Assembly: GCA_002841405.1 (NCBI GenBank)
Contig: PGZR01000033.1
Span: 1-51,670, forward strand
Direction of reading: 5' to 3'
DNA length: 51,670 bases
Source: Firmicutes bacterium HGW-Firmicutes-4
GTDB lineage: Bacteria > Bacillota > Clostridia > Eubacteriales > Eubacteriaceae
Positions 8,672 to 17,652 of this stretch are shown here, piece after piece. The notes below the pieces were generated by a model, which had not been told where the DNA came from, did not search any database, and was given only the letters and a program-made list of their open reading frames with translations. Numbering within the stretch: the first letter of the stretch is position 1; every line of letters starts with the position of its first letter. The position numbers were made by a program, and so were the translations under genes.

Positions 8672-9340
8672 ATGCGTATACTATTTGTTGAAGACGAAAA
8701 GAAAATAACCGATGCACTCCAGGAATTATGTAAAATACAAAACATCGATTGTGACATTGCCAACGATGGGGAGGAAGGTCTGTTATTTGCACTAAACCCT
8801 ATTTATGATGTCATTGTTTTAGATATCATGCTGCCGATCAAAAGCGGGATTGAAATTTTGCAGCAGATCAGAGATCAGGGGATTAACACCCCGGTTCTGA
8901 TGCTGACCGCCAAGGGTACCATTGACGATAAGGTCAAAGGACTGGATTTGGGAGCCGATGACTATTTGATCAAGCCATTTTCAGCCAAAGAACTGTTTGC
9001 CCGGATTCGGGCTCTGGGACGCCGCCCGGATCATGGGATCAAGGGCGAAACGATTGTCTTTGAAGACGTCAGCTTCAATACCAAAAAGAACATTCTGCAA
9101 ACCGAAAACAAGGAATTCAAACTGTCCGTTAAAGAAGCGAAGATTCTGGAAATGCTGTTAAAACGGCCTAATCAGGTTTTCACCCGCGAACAGATTCTGG
9201 ATCGGGTGTGGGGCTTTGATAAAGAAGTCAATGAGAATAATATTGAGATATATGTTCATAACCTCCGTAAAAAAATTGTCGATACCCAGGTTAAAATTGA
9301 TACCATCCGAGGGGTAGGATATACGCTTGGGAAAAAATAG
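8672..9340 (+). CDS. OmpR/PhoB-family response regulator
   Basis: A 222-residue regulator: receiver domain with acidic pocket FVEDEKK, phospho-Asp in IVLDIMLPIKSG and Lys in DYLIKPF, then a winged helix ending DTIRGVGYTLG. GGAAGGA at 8657-8663 supports the ATG at 8672 over the in-frame 8627, which lies at the likely transcription start (TATAAT at 8618-8623). It is followed 18 bp later by its kinase gene. The two regulator genes are divergent. Confidence 0.93.
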   Translation: MRILFVEDEKKITDALQELCKIQNIDCDIANDGEEGLLFALNPIYDVIVLDIMLPIKSGIEILQQIRDQGINTPVLMLTAKGTIDDKVKGLDLGADDYLIKPFSAKELFARIRALGRRPDHGIKGETIVFEDVSFNTKKNILQTENKEFKLSVKEAKILEMLLKRPNQVFTREQILDRVWGFDKEVNENNIEIYVHNLRKKIVDTQVKIDTIRGVGYTLGKK

Positions 9341-9358
9341 GTTGGAGAGTTAAGGCCC

Positions 9359-10654
9359 ATGTTTAAAGAAATCAAGCGCAAAATTACCATGTTCAATACC
9401 CTGATTCTGGTTATTTTCATGTTTATGTTTATCTTTCTCCTGGGTTTTTTAGTGAATTGGAGTCTTACGCTTTCCGGAGAAATGTATTTGACAACGGTGG
9501 CCAAGGAAATCATTTCAAACAACGGACAAACCACCGCGCAACCGATCAATTCCGGGGATTCAGTTCATGATAAGTTTGGTTATCAATTTATTATGTGGGA
9601 CAGCAGCCGCGTTGTAAAATCAATGAAGGTAGAAGATCGCAATTTGATTATGATGGGTTACGAGTTGGCCATCAAGAAAAATGAAACCCCGCAGTTTAAT
9701 CTGCTGGTCTCGGAAAATGTCGAGTATCGGGTGTATACCTTGCCATATTCCAATAATTCAAACGACTATGTGCTCCAGGTCTTTCAGCAAGTATCGACTG
9801 AACGGTCCATTATTGCCTATGTGATATCATTTTTATTTTTAATTGGATTAGGGTCCATTGCCGTGCTGATTCCGATCTCATATTTTCTGGCCGGGAAATC
9901 GCTGCAGCCGATTAAAGATACCTTTGAGGATCAGAAAAAATTTATCGCCAATGCTTCCCATGAGCTGCGAACCCCGCTGACGGTTATTCAAACCAATGTT
10001 GAGGTGCTGAAGCTCAAAGAGGATGAACAGATCAAGGATAACATGAAGTGGCTGAACAACATTGCCAGTGAAGGGGAAACCATGGCCAAACTCATTTCTG
10101 AGTTATTACTGCTGGCCCAGGCTGAAAATCAGCGGCTGGCCATTGACAAGGAAATTTTTGATTTATCTTCGATGTGTCAGCAAATGGTCGAGCTGATGAC
10201 CGAACTGGCCAACGAAAAAGAAATTGAGTTAAGTGAGAACATTACCCCCGGGATTCAATACCGGGGGGATGAAGAACGGCTTAAACAGGCGGTTCGAATC
10301 TTAGTGGATAACGCCATAAAATATACACCGATGGGCGGAAAGGTGCAATTATGTCTGGTCCAGGGAAAACGCCATCTGGTTATCGAGGTTAAAGATACCG
10401 GAATCGGCCTTACCGAAGAAGATAAGGCAAAAGTATTCAGCCGCTTTTATCGGGTCGACGATGCCAGAAACCGGGAAACCGGGGGTGTCGGGCTGGGTTT
10501 GAATATTGCGGACTATATTGTAAAAAAACATAACGGAAAAATAAAAATTGACTCCATTCCCAACAAGGGCAGCACTTTTTCAATTGTTTTGCCTAAAAGT
10601 AATCAAAAGCCGGATTCAAAGAAAAATAATATTAAAGGGGATACCCTTCAATAA
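9359..10654 (+). CDS. Two-component sensor histidine kinase
   Basis: A 431-residue membrane kinase: TM1 about 16-36, a short extracytoplasmic domain, TM2 about 155-180, HisKA with the phospho-acceptor in NASHELRTPLTVIQ, and a complete ATPase domain (DNAIKYT, DTGIGL, GGVGLGLNI, and the final GSTFSIVLP). Unlike the kinase at 6390-7811 it keeps the last strand. The pairing with the regulator at 8672 follows from adjacency. The stimulus is unknown. Confidence 0.92.
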   Translation: MFKEIKRKITMFNTLILVIFMFMFIFLLGFLVNWSLTLSGEMYLTTVAKEIISNNGQTTAQPINSGDSVHDKFGYQFIMWDSSRVVKSMKVEDRNLIMMGYELAIKKNETPQFNLLVSENVEYRVYTLPYSNNSNDYVLQVFQQVSTERSIIAYVISFLFLIGLGSIAVLIPISYFLAGKSLQPIKDTFEDQKKFIANASHELRTPLTVIQTNVEVLKLKEDEQIKDNMKWLNNIASEGETMAKLISELLLLAQAENQRLAIDKEIFDLSSMCQQMVELMTELANEKEIELSENITPGIQYRGDEERLKQAVRILVDNAIKYTPMGGKVQLCLVQGKRHLVIEVKDTGIGLTEEDKAKVFSRFYRVDDARNRETGGVGLGLNIADYIVKKHNGKIKIDSIPNKGSTFSIVLPKSNQKPDSKKNNIKGDTLQ

Positions 10655-10682
10655 ATGATTAATCCAAATGACTAGCAACAAA

Positions 10683-10763
10683 AGTTCAATTTCTTTGGTG
10701 GTGTTAAGATCATCCCTGATTTACGGGATGATCTTAAAAAAAGAAAGAAATTGGGCTTTTTTT
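10683..10763. terminator. Large nested hairpin terminator
   Basis: The inner perfect 13-bp stem is TTAAGATCATCCC (10704-10716) with GGGATGATCTTAA (10725-10737). It sits inside an outer stem CAATTTCTTT (10687-10696) / AAAGAAATTG (10744-10753) that extends with G-U pairs. Seven T follow at 10757-10763. It ends the two-component operon before trmL. Confidence 0.75.
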
Positions 10764-10810
10764 CGATTATAATAAAATCAACAAATAACTTACAATGAAA
10801 AGGAATAAAC

Positions 10811-11275
10811 ATGAATATTGTACTGTATCAACCCGAAATTCCCCAAAACACCGGAAACATTGCCAGAACCTGTGCATTGACAGAGACAAATCTTCATCTG
10901 ATTAAACCACTGGGTTTTTCATTGGACGAAAAACACTTGAAGCGGGCTGGCCTGGATTATTGGGAGCTTGTCAATGTGAGCGTTTACGATTCATTCGATC
11001 AGTTCATGGAAAAAAATCCCGAGGCAAAAATTTATATTTTAACGACCAAAGCCACCAAATTTTATCACCAGATCGAATATGATCAGGAAGCATTTCTGAT
11101 GTTTGGGAAAGAAACTGCCGGAATTCCTCCGGAAATACATGAAGCCCATCCCGATAACCGATTTCGTATTCCGATGAGAAATCATGAAAAGGCCCGTTCT
11201 TTGAATCTTTCGAATGCTGTTAACATTGTCTTATATGAAGCGTTGCGACAACACGAATTTCAGGGATTGATTTAG
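10811..11275 (+). CDS. trmL: tRNA (cytidine/uridine-34-2'-O)-methyltransferase
   Basis: A SPOUT-class methyltransferase that 2'-O-methylates the wobble nucleotide of tRNA-Leu isoacceptors. The 154 residues are typical of TrmL/CspR. Diagnostic segments are the N-terminal QPEIPQNTGNIART, the central FGKETAGIPPE and the knot region FRIPMRNHEKARSLNLSNA. It stands alone between terminator and promoter sequences. A ribosome binding site AAAGGA lies about 6 bp before the ATG. Confidence 0.93.
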   Translation: MNIVLYQPEIPQNTGNIARTCALTETNLHLIKPLGFSLDEKHLKRAGLDYWELVNVSVYDSFDQFMEKNPEAKIYILTTKATKFYHQIEYDQEAFLMFGKETAGIPPEIHEAHPDNRFRIPMRNHEKARSLNLSNAVNIVLYEALRQHEFQGLI

Positions 11276-11376
11276 TATGAAAATTTATGAAAATTTCATG
11301 AAAATAGCTGAAAATTACATTACTTTACCATAACAGTGTGTTATAATTAATGCAATTGAAATTAGGATGGTACACA

Positions 11377-12477
11377 ATGGATCAAGCAGGAAGCAAAGAA
11401 AAATTTTGGAAATCAAAATTTTGGAAGAAATACTCAAGCTATTTATTTTTTGTTTTTCTAATCAGCGCAACAGCGATTGTTATCTTAACCCAAGTGGATC
11501 CGGAAACCTTTTTAAGAACAATTAGACAGGCCAATGGTTATTTTCTCCTTCTCGGAATGGGTTGTGTGTTTGGCTACTGGGTATTGGAAGCTTATATGCT
11601 GTTAAAGCTGATGCGGCGGGATAATTCCGGGGAAACCTTTCATTTTGCCTGGACCGTAACAATGATCGGTCAGTACTATAATTTAATTACTCCCAGTGCC
11701 ACCGGGGGCCAGCCCCTTCAGCTCTATGAAATGTCCAAAAGAAATTACGGCTTTGGTTCGGGGACAGCTGTACTGGTTCAAAAATATGCACTATATCAAG
11801 TGACAGTTACATTTATGGCCATCATCGCCACAATACTCAGCATCACAACATTGCATCAAAGTCTGGATGCGGCTAAATGGCTGATTGCCATAGGTTTAAT
11901 TGTGAACATCGCCGGGGTGGTGCTGATATTTATTCTGGCCTTTAACGCTAATGCGGCCAAAGGTATTATGATGGCCTGCGTGGGGCTTTTATTAAAGCTT
12001 CGTATTTTAAAAAATGCGGAGAAATATGTTGAGAAGGTCAATCACTTTATCAAAGAATACAAAATCGCTATTGATGCGTTAAAGAACCATAAAATGCAGA
12101 CCTTAAAATTATTTGCCATTTCCATTTTACAGATATTGATATTTTACTCAGTAAATTACTGTGTGTATCGTTCACTGGGCTTGAATGAGGCCAATGCCCT
12201 CACCGTCATTTCACTCCAGGCTATTCTTTATGTAGCAGTGGCCTTTGTACCCACGCCGGGTGCAGCCGGGGGCGCAGAAGCGGGATTTTTGCTTTTGTTT
12301 GGACCAATTTATGGACCTGGCAATACAGCGGTGGCGATGATCCTCTGGCGGCTGATTACCTTTTATTTCGTTATTCTGTTTGGCGGAATATATCTTTCCA
12401 TTCACTCCGTCAGAGTTGGAAAAGACAAAGCTAAACAAATTGAAGAAGAGTGTGATGATCAAATTGATAGTTTATAG
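11377..12477 (+). CDS. YbhN/AglD-type flippase-like membrane protein
   Basis: A polytopic membrane protein of 366 residues in the family of the LPG synthase transmembrane region (UPF0104, PF03706), of uncertain function and often linked to lipid or polyprenyl-sugar handling. There are about seven to eight hydrophobic segments. Family marks are TPSATGGQPLQLYEM and VPTPGAAGGAEAGF. The start at 11377 is preferred over 11350 because AGGA lies 10 bp ahead and TATAAT (11342-11347) leaves no leader for the upstream ATG. It may be co-transcribed with the fumarase genes 27 bp downstream. Confidence 0.82.
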   Translation: MDQAGSKEKFWKSKFWKKYSSYLFFVFLISATAIVILTQVDPETFLRTIRQANGYFLLLGMGCVFGYWVLEAYMLLKLMRRDNSGETFHFAWTVTMIGQYYNLITPSATGGQPLQLYEMSKRNYGFGSGTAVLVQKYALYQVTVTFMAIIATILSITTLHQSLDAAKWLIAIGLIVNIAGVVLIFILAFNANAAKGIMMACVGLLLKLRILKNAEKYVEKVNHFIKEYKIAIDALKNHKMQTLKLFAISILQILIFYSVNYCVYRSLGLNEANALTVISLQAILYVAVAFVPTPGAAGGAEAGFLLLFGPIYGPGNTAVAMILWRLITFYFVILFGGIYLSIHSVRVGKDKAKQIEEECDDQIDSL

Positions 12478-12504
12478 AAAAACATTAAAAATAAGGAGAT
12501 TGCA

Positions 12505-13347
12505 GTGAAGAGAATTGGAATTCAGCAGATTATCGATCATGTAGCAGAAATGTGTATTGAAGCCAATACATTTTTATCAGCAGATATGATGGAAGGACTG
12601 CGTCGGGCAAAGGGGTCAGAAGAATCGGAAAATGGCAAAGAGATTCTTGAAACCATGCTCTGTAATTTTGAAATCGCTAAAAATAAAAATATCCCTATTT
12701 GTCAGGATACTGGCATGGTTGTGATGTTTGTGACTTTTGGGCAGGATCTGGTTATCGCCGGGGGAAGTCTTGAAGAGGCCCTTCAGGCTGGCGTTGCCAA
12801 AGGATATGAGGACGGCTATCTACGGAAATCCGTTGTTGCGGATCCTTTTATCCGAACGAATACCGGGAATAATACCCCGGCAGTGATTCATTATCAGGTT
12901 GTTCCGGGGGACGGGTTAAAAATAAAGATTTTACCCAAGGGTTTTGGCAGTGAAAACACCAGCGCCCTGAAAATGCTCAAACCGTCAGATGGCATGGCGG
13001 GTGTTAAAGAGTTTATCCTGCAAACGGTGGAAACCGGCAGTCCCAATGCCTGCGCCCCAATTGTCGTCGGCGTTGGGGTTGGTGGCACGATGGAAAAAGC
13101 GGCGATTATGGCAAAGGAAGCCTTAAGTCGGCCATTAGGAAAACACAATCCGCTGGAACATATAGAAGCCCTGGAAGATTACCTTTTAGAAGCTAGCAAT
13201 GCTTTAGGCATCGGTCCGATGGGACTTGGCGGAATTAACACCGTGCTCGGCGTTAATGTGGAAGTCTTTCCGACCCATATAGCAGGGTTGCCGGTGGCAG
13301 TTAATATATCCTGTTACGTTAATCGACATGTGGAAAGGGAATTATAA
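12505..13347 (+). CDS. fumA: Fumarate hydratase, alpha subunit (two-subunit iron-sulfur type)
   Basis: The N-terminal half of an oxygen-sensitive class I fumarase, interconverting fumarate and malate. The 280 residues include Cys66 in the CQDTGM motif, the CAPIVVGVGVGGT segment and a C-terminal NISCYVNRH, giving three conserved cysteines for a [4Fe-4S] cluster. GTG start after AAGGAG. The beta subunit follows 1 bp later. L-tartrate dehydratase is the main alternative; fumarase fits an anaerobe's incomplete TCA cycle better. Confidence 0.88.
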   Translation: MKRIGIQQIIDHVAEMCIEANTFLSADMMEGLRRAKGSEESENGKEILETMLCNFEIAKNKNIPICQDTGMVVMFVTFGQDLVIAGGSLEEALQAGVAKGYEDGYLRKSVVADPFIRTNTGNNTPAVIHYQVVPGDGLKIKILPKGFGSENTSALKMLKPSDGMAGVKEFILQTVETGSPNACAPIVVGVGVGGTMEKAAIMAKEALSRPLGKHNPLEHIEALEDYLLEASNALGIGPMGLGGINTVLGVNVEVFPTHIAGLPVAVNISCYVNRHVEREL

Positions 13348-13348
13348 A

Positions 13349-13912
13349 ATGGCGGTTGTTGATATCAAAACACCTTTAGATAAAAAAAACAGAAAGAAAT
13401 TAAGAGTAGGCGATCATGTACGGATTTCCGGGTTCATTTACACAGCCCGGGATGCGGCGCATAAACGGATGATGGAAGCGCTGGAAAAGGGCCAAGCTTT
13501 ACCGATGGATTTTACCGATGAAATTATTTATTATGTAGGTCCCTGTCCGGCGAAGCCCGGGGAAATTATTGGCTCAGCCGGACCAACTACCAGCGGCCGG
13601 ATGGATATCTATACCCCGGAGCTACTGGATCGTGGACTGGCCGGGATGATCGGCAAGGGCAATCGAAGCGAGCGGGTTATTAATAGTATGATGAGTAATG
13701 ACGCGGTTTATTTTGCCTGTGTCGGTGGAGCCGGGGCGCTATTACAAGACTGTATCAAATCAGTCGAAATCATCGCCTATGAGGATCTGGGAACAGAAGC
13801 GATCCGAAAAATTGAAGTCGAAGATTTTCCGGCGATTGTCGTAATTGACACCCTGGGAAACAATCTATATGAAACTGAAAGAAAAAAATTTGCACATAAA
13901 CTATGGATTTAG
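13349..13912 (+). CDS. fumB: Fumarate hydratase, beta subunit
   Basis: The C-terminal half of the class I fumarase, 187 residues. Family segments include KLRVGDHVRISG, IIGSAGPTTSGRMD and the C-terminal IDTLGNNLYE. An in-frame ATG lies at 13328, but AAAGGGA just ahead of 13349 and the usual family N-terminus favour 13349. The alpha subunit stop is 1 bp upstream, so the subunits are translationally coupled. Confidence 0.88.
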   Translation: MAVVDIKTPLDKKNRKKLRVGDHVRISGFIYTARDAAHKRMMEALEKGQALPMDFTDEIIYYVGPCPAKPGEIIGSAGPTTSGRMDIYTPELLDRGLAGMIGKGNRSERVINSMMSNDAVYFACVGGAGALLQDCIKSVEIIAYEDLGTEAIRKIEVEDFPAIVVIDTLGNNLYETERKKFAHKLWI

Positions 13913-13923
13913 TGGGAGGAAAA

Positions 13924-15180
13924 ATGAAAAAAGCGGAAATGGTTATTGAAACGTCGTTGCGTGAGGGTGGTACTGACCCGATCTTCAGAATTGCTGGAGA
14001 GGCAGCAAACCGTACCAAAGAATTAGGGCCAGAAGCCGTCATTAATTCAACCATCGGAGCACTGATGGATGATAATGGCGAATTGGTGACATTCAAATCT
14101 GTCTATGATACCTTAAAAGGGCTGCCGAATAATCTGATTGCCGATTATTCAGGACTGGCCGGTCAGCCGGATTTTTTAGAAAAGATTACTGAAGCCTGTT
14201 TTAAAGACTGTAAACCGGAAGGTCATATCCGGGCTGTGGCAACCCCAGGGGGAACCGGAGCGGTACGCCACTCTTTTTGTAATTATACCCAGCTGGGTGA
14301 TACTATTTTACTGACCGATTGGTACTGGGCAGCTTATGCAACCATTGCTGATGAAAATCACAGAAAGGTGACAACCTTTCCCTTATATAATGAAAAGGGC
14401 GGATTTAATTTAGAAGGCTGGAAAAAAAGTATCCTGGAGCTACTGGAAAAACAGCAGCGGGTTTTAACCGTTCTCAATACCCCAGCGCATAACCCCACTG
14501 GCTACACCATTTCGCTGGAAGAATGGGAAGCGATTAAGACCTTTGTAACCGAAACCGCCAAGGCTCAGCCTGAATCAAAAATTATTCTGCTGGTGGATCT
14601 GGCCTACATCGATTTTGCCGGAGAAGGGGATGAAGCCCGCCAGTTTATGAAAATACTGACCGGGATGCCTGATAATGTATTAACCCTCTATGCATTTAGT
14701 TGTTCAAAAGGTTATACCATGTATGGACTGAGGAACGGCGCTATTCTTTGTGTGGCACCTACGGAAGAAATTGCCAGTGAGTTTGCCAATGCCTGTACTT
14801 ATTCCAACCGCGGTAACTGGTCTAACGGTACCCGGGGGGCGATGGAAACCATCACTAAAATTTTCAGTAATGATGAATTGTATAACCAGGCGATGGCCGA
14901 ACAGAGCTTCTATAAAAGCATCTTACGACACCGGGCCGCCGCCTTTGTGGAGGAAGCCAAAAAAATAGGCCTGGAAATGGTTACCTACTGCGACGGATTT
15001 TTTATCAGCATCCCCTGTAATAAACCCAAAGAAGTCAGCAGCCATTTAATGGAAAAAAACACATTTGTGGTCGCATTGGGAAAAGGTCTTCGTTTTGCAC
15101 CTTGCGCTGTGTCAGAAGAAAAATGCCGCCGTTCACCCCAGTTAATCCTTGATGCTATCAAAGAGGTAGAAGGCTGTTAA
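13924..15180 (+). CDS. Class I/II pyridoxal-phosphate aminotransferase
   Basis: A 418-residue fold-type I PLP enzyme. TPAHNPTGY is the substrate/cofactor motif, VDLAYIDFAG carries the Asp that contacts the pyridine nitrogen, and the Schiff-base Lys lies in AFSCSKGYTMYG. GGGAGG precedes the ATG, 11 bp after the fumarase beta gene. The operon suggests C4-acid chemistry such as aspartate/oxaloacetate transamination, but aromatic aminotransferases are similar, so the substrate is open. Confidence 0.85.
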   Translation: MKKAEMVIETSLREGGTDPIFRIAGEAANRTKELGPEAVINSTIGALMDDNGELVTFKSVYDTLKGLPNNLIADYSGLAGQPDFLEKITEACFKDCKPEGHIRAVATPGGTGAVRHSFCNYTQLGDTILLTDWYWAAYATIADENHRKVTTFPLYNEKGGFNLEGWKKSILELLEKQQRVLTVLNTPAHNPTGYTISLEEWEAIKTFVTETAKAQPESKIILLVDLAYIDFAGEGDEARQFMKILTGMPDNVLTLYAFSCSKGYTMYGLRNGAILCVAPTEEIASEFANACTYSNRGNWSNGTRGAMETITKIFSNDELYNQAMAEQSFYKSILRHRAAAFVEEAKKIGLEMVTYCDGFFISIPCNKPKEVSSHLMEKNTFVVALGKGLRFAPCAVSEEKCRRSPQLILDAIKEVEGC

Positions 15181-15202
15181 TCATTGGCATTTATAAATAA
15201 GC

Positions 15203-15242
15203 GATTGCGTAATAAAAAGCTGCTCACGGCAGCTTTGCAATC
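15203..15242. other. Nested hairpin in the intergenic region before the lacI remnant
   Basis: An inner 8-bp stem AAAGCTGC (15216-15223) / GCAGCTTT (15229-15236) lies inside GATTGC (15203-15208) / GCAATC (15237-15242). There is no T-run, so it is not a clear intrinsic terminator, though it could slow polymerase after the aminotransferase gene. Confidence 0.4.
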
Positions 15243-15275
15243 ACCTATTGTTTATGAAATTTGAAAGGTAAAGAA

Positions 15276-16237
15276 ATGAGAGTAAAAATAGTAGATGTTG
15301 CCAGAGAAGCAAACGTTTCCGTAGCAACAGTATCCCGAGTTGTCAATAATATTCCGTTAGTAAACGAAGAAACATTGCCAGAAGTCTGAAAATTCAAAAA
15401 ACCAATACCATGGGAATTATGATTCCAGATATTACCAATCCCTACTATACCGAGATAGTCCGAGGGGCGGAAGATGTTTGCGGCATCTATCATTACAATA
15501 TCATTTTGAGTAATACTGATTTTGATCCGGAAAAAGAAAAAAAATCTCTGAATGTACTGGTCGAAAAACAATGTGATGGCATCATCTATGTCGGTAAAGA
15601 TCTTAGTACTGAAATGCAGGCCGAACTGATCGATGCTCCCAGCGAAGTCGTTTTGGGCTGTATTCCCGATGACAGTGGATTTCTTAGCGGCGTTTTGATT
15701 AATAATGAAGCGGCAGCTTATGAATTGGCCATGGAGCTGATAAAATTGGGCCATAAGAAATTCATGCTGTTTTTTGATGAATTGGAAGAAGGCTATATTT
15801 ATCAAGAACGAAAAAAAGGTTTTATCAAAGCCTTTGAAGAAAATAACATCGAATTTGATGACAGTCGCATCCTGAGAGAAAAACTGAGCCTTTCTGGCGG
15901 CTACACGATGATGCAGGAAGCCATTAATACAGGGGTCGATTTCACCTGCGTTTTCTGTTTTAATGACCAGACCGCTCTGGGGGCGATTCGCTGCGCCGAA
16001 GAGATGGGTAAGAAAATCCCTGAAGACATCAGTATCTGCGGGTTTAATAATTTCTGGATTGCGGAATGGACCAGACCACAGATTACCACGGTTGCTCAGC
16101 CGATGTATGACATCGGAGCGATTGCCATGCGAATGCTGATCAAACTTTGTGAAAAAGACGGAGACCGAACTGTGAAAAATGTTTATGTACCCCATGAGGT
16201 TCATATTAGGGGCTCAGTTGCTAAAATTGACAAATAA
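15276..16237 (+). pseudogene. LacI-family transcriptional regulator, broken by an internal deletion
   Basis: The N-terminal reading frame (15276-15389) gives a good LacI helix-turn-helix (IVDVAREANVSVATVSRVV) and stops after 37 residues. From about 15374 another frame continues with IARSLKIQKTNTMGIMIPD and then the whole ligand-binding domain to 16237. Compared with the family, about 18 residues of the hinge region between NEET and ARSL are missing and the frame is shifted. The intact part (ATG at 15410) has no ribosome binding site and lacks the DNA-binding domain. The original target genes are unknown. Confidence 0.85.
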
Positions 16238-16301
16238 GGAAAGGCTTTCTGAAATAGTGATTAAATCTGAGAGTACTATCGCAAAGAGGCATAAAAATTG
16301 C

Positions 16302-16339
16302 TGGTCAGCGTGATTGATCATACTGCGTTGACCATTTTT
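16302..16339 (+). terminator. Terminator after the lacI remnant
   Basis: TGGTCAGCG (16302-16310) pairs with CGTTGACCA (16326-16334), with one G-U pair, and TTTTT follows. It lies about 65 bp after the lacI stop and before the TraB-family gene. Confidence 0.6.
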
Positions 16340-16367
16340 GGTATAAGCCCACGAGAAAGGAAGTTCA

Positions 16368-17534
16368 TTGGATTCAAATATTACACGGCTTAATTATAAT
16401 GGCAAAGAAATTATTTTAATCGGTACAGCTCATGTTTCGAAAAACAGTGTGGATGAAGTCCGTGAAACCATAAATAAGGAACAGCCCGATTCCATTTGTG
16501 TTGAACTGGATCAACAGCGCTACGAAGCAATCAACCAGAAAGACAAATGGTCCAATACCGATCTTGTTCAGATCATCAAAAGCAAACGCGCTGGTTTTAT
16601 GTTTGTAAATATTCTGTTGTCCAATTATCAGCGAAAGCTGGCAGAACAGTTTGGGATCGAATCCGGTCAGGAAATGATGGAGGGGATTGCCTGTGCCAAA
16701 GAATACGGTGCGGAGCTGGTATTGGCTGATCGCAGCATCCAGATTACCTTCAACCGAATCTGGCGGGGATGCAGTTTGTGGGAAAAGGTCAAGGTGCTTT
16801 TTTCTATTATCCTCAGCGTGGTGGATGATGAAGATATCACTGAAGAAGATCTGGAGAATCTGAAATCTGATGATATGTTGACGGCTGCTCTTTCAGAAAT
16901 GGGCTCGGCTTTCAAAGGTGTTAAAAAATATCTGGTGGACGAACGGGATCAATACCTGGCTTACAAAATAAAAAAAGCTCCGGGTAATAAGGTTGTGGCC
17001 GTTCTTGGCGCCGCTCACGTGCCGGGAATTAAAGAAGAAATATTTAAAGATCAGAATATTACGGAGTTGGAGGTCGTCCCTCCAAAATCAAATGTCGGCA
17101 AAGTGATCGGTTGGATGATACCGATTATTCTGTTGGCACTGATTGTGGTGACCTTTATTGTAAACCCAAGTTCCGGCTGGGAGCAGGCCAAAACCTGGAT
17201 CCTCTGGACCGGTTTGTTGGCAGCGTTGGGAACTTTACTGGCCGGGGGACATATTTTCTCGGTGCTGACGGCTTTTGTTGCGGCTCCCATTACCACCCTG
17301 CATCCATTGCTTGCCGCGGGATGGTTTGCTGGTATGACGGAAGCTCATTTCCGTAAACCAAAGGTAGAAGATTTTGAATCCCTGCCCAAAGATCTCGGCA
17401 GTATCAAGGGTCTATGGCGGAATAAGGTAACCAAGGTATTGATGGTGGTAGTTTTTGCCAACCTTGGAAGCAGTGTGGGAACCTGGCTGGGCGGTATTAA
17501 TATTATTGGGATTTTTATCAATACCTTCTCATAA
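16368..17534 (+). CDS. TraB/GumN (PrgY)-family membrane protein
   Basis: 388 residues. The N-terminal TraB domain has the family motifs LIGTAHVSKNSVDEV and VLGAAHVPGI, which suggest a metal-dependent hydrolase fold related to EreA/ChaN-type proteins. The C-terminal third has several transmembrane segments (about 245-265, 275-330 and 360-385). PrgY of this family modulates peptide pheromone in enterococci, but most members are unassigned. TTG start after GAAAGGA. It appears monocistronic. Confidence 0.8.
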   Translation: MDSNITRLNYNGKEIILIGTAHVSKNSVDEVRETINKEQPDSICVELDQQRYEAINQKDKWSNTDLVQIIKSKRAGFMFVNILLSNYQRKLAEQFGIESGQEMMEGIACAKEYGAELVLADRSIQITFNRIWRGCSLWEKVKVLFSIILSVVDDEDITEEDLENLKSDDMLTAALSEMGSAFKGVKKYLVDERDQYLAYKIKKAPGNKVVAVLGAAHVPGIKEEIFKDQNITELEVVPPKSNVGKVIGWMIPIILLALIVVTFIVNPSSGWEQAKTWILWTGLLAALGTLLAGGHIFSVLTAFVAAPITTLHPLLAAGWFAGMTEAHFRKPKVEDFESLPKDLGSIKGLWRNKVTKVLMVVVFANLGSSVGTWLGGINIIGIFINTFS

Positions 17535-17544
17535 GAAGTGAATA

Positions 17545-17564
17545 AAACGACTCTAAGGTCGTTT
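17545..17564 (+). terminator. Weak hairpin after the TraB-family gene
   Basis: AAACGACT (17545-17552) pairs with GGTCGTTT (17557-17564) around a CTAA loop. The downstream sequence is AT-rich but not a clean T-run, so termination may be partial. Confidence 0.45.
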
Positions 17565-17590
17565 AAATATTCATTGAGTTTTAAAAAAAC

Positions 17591-17619
17591 TTGTTAATGT
17601 TTACAAAATAATATATAAT
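17591..17619 (+). promoter_or_regulatory. Promoter of the amino-acid ABC transporter
   Basis: TTGTTA (17591-17596), a 17-bp spacer and TATAAT (17614-17619) lie 34 bp before the binding-protein start codon. Confidence 0.7.
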
Positions 17620-17652
17620 TAACAACATTAGGAATTTAGAAAGGAGAAGACT

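Noticed and set aside
11276-11320. Short direct repeats of ATGAAAATT after trmL
   Set aside because: Three loose AT-rich units, easily explained by base composition before a promoter; not a CRISPR or tandem-repeat gene feature.
15245-16204. Long minus-strand open frame (319 codons) over the lacI region
   Set aside because: It is the mirror of the LacI coding frame; the plus strand gives clear LacI homology in two frames, and this frame has low-complexity Phe/Ile-rich content and no ribosome binding site.
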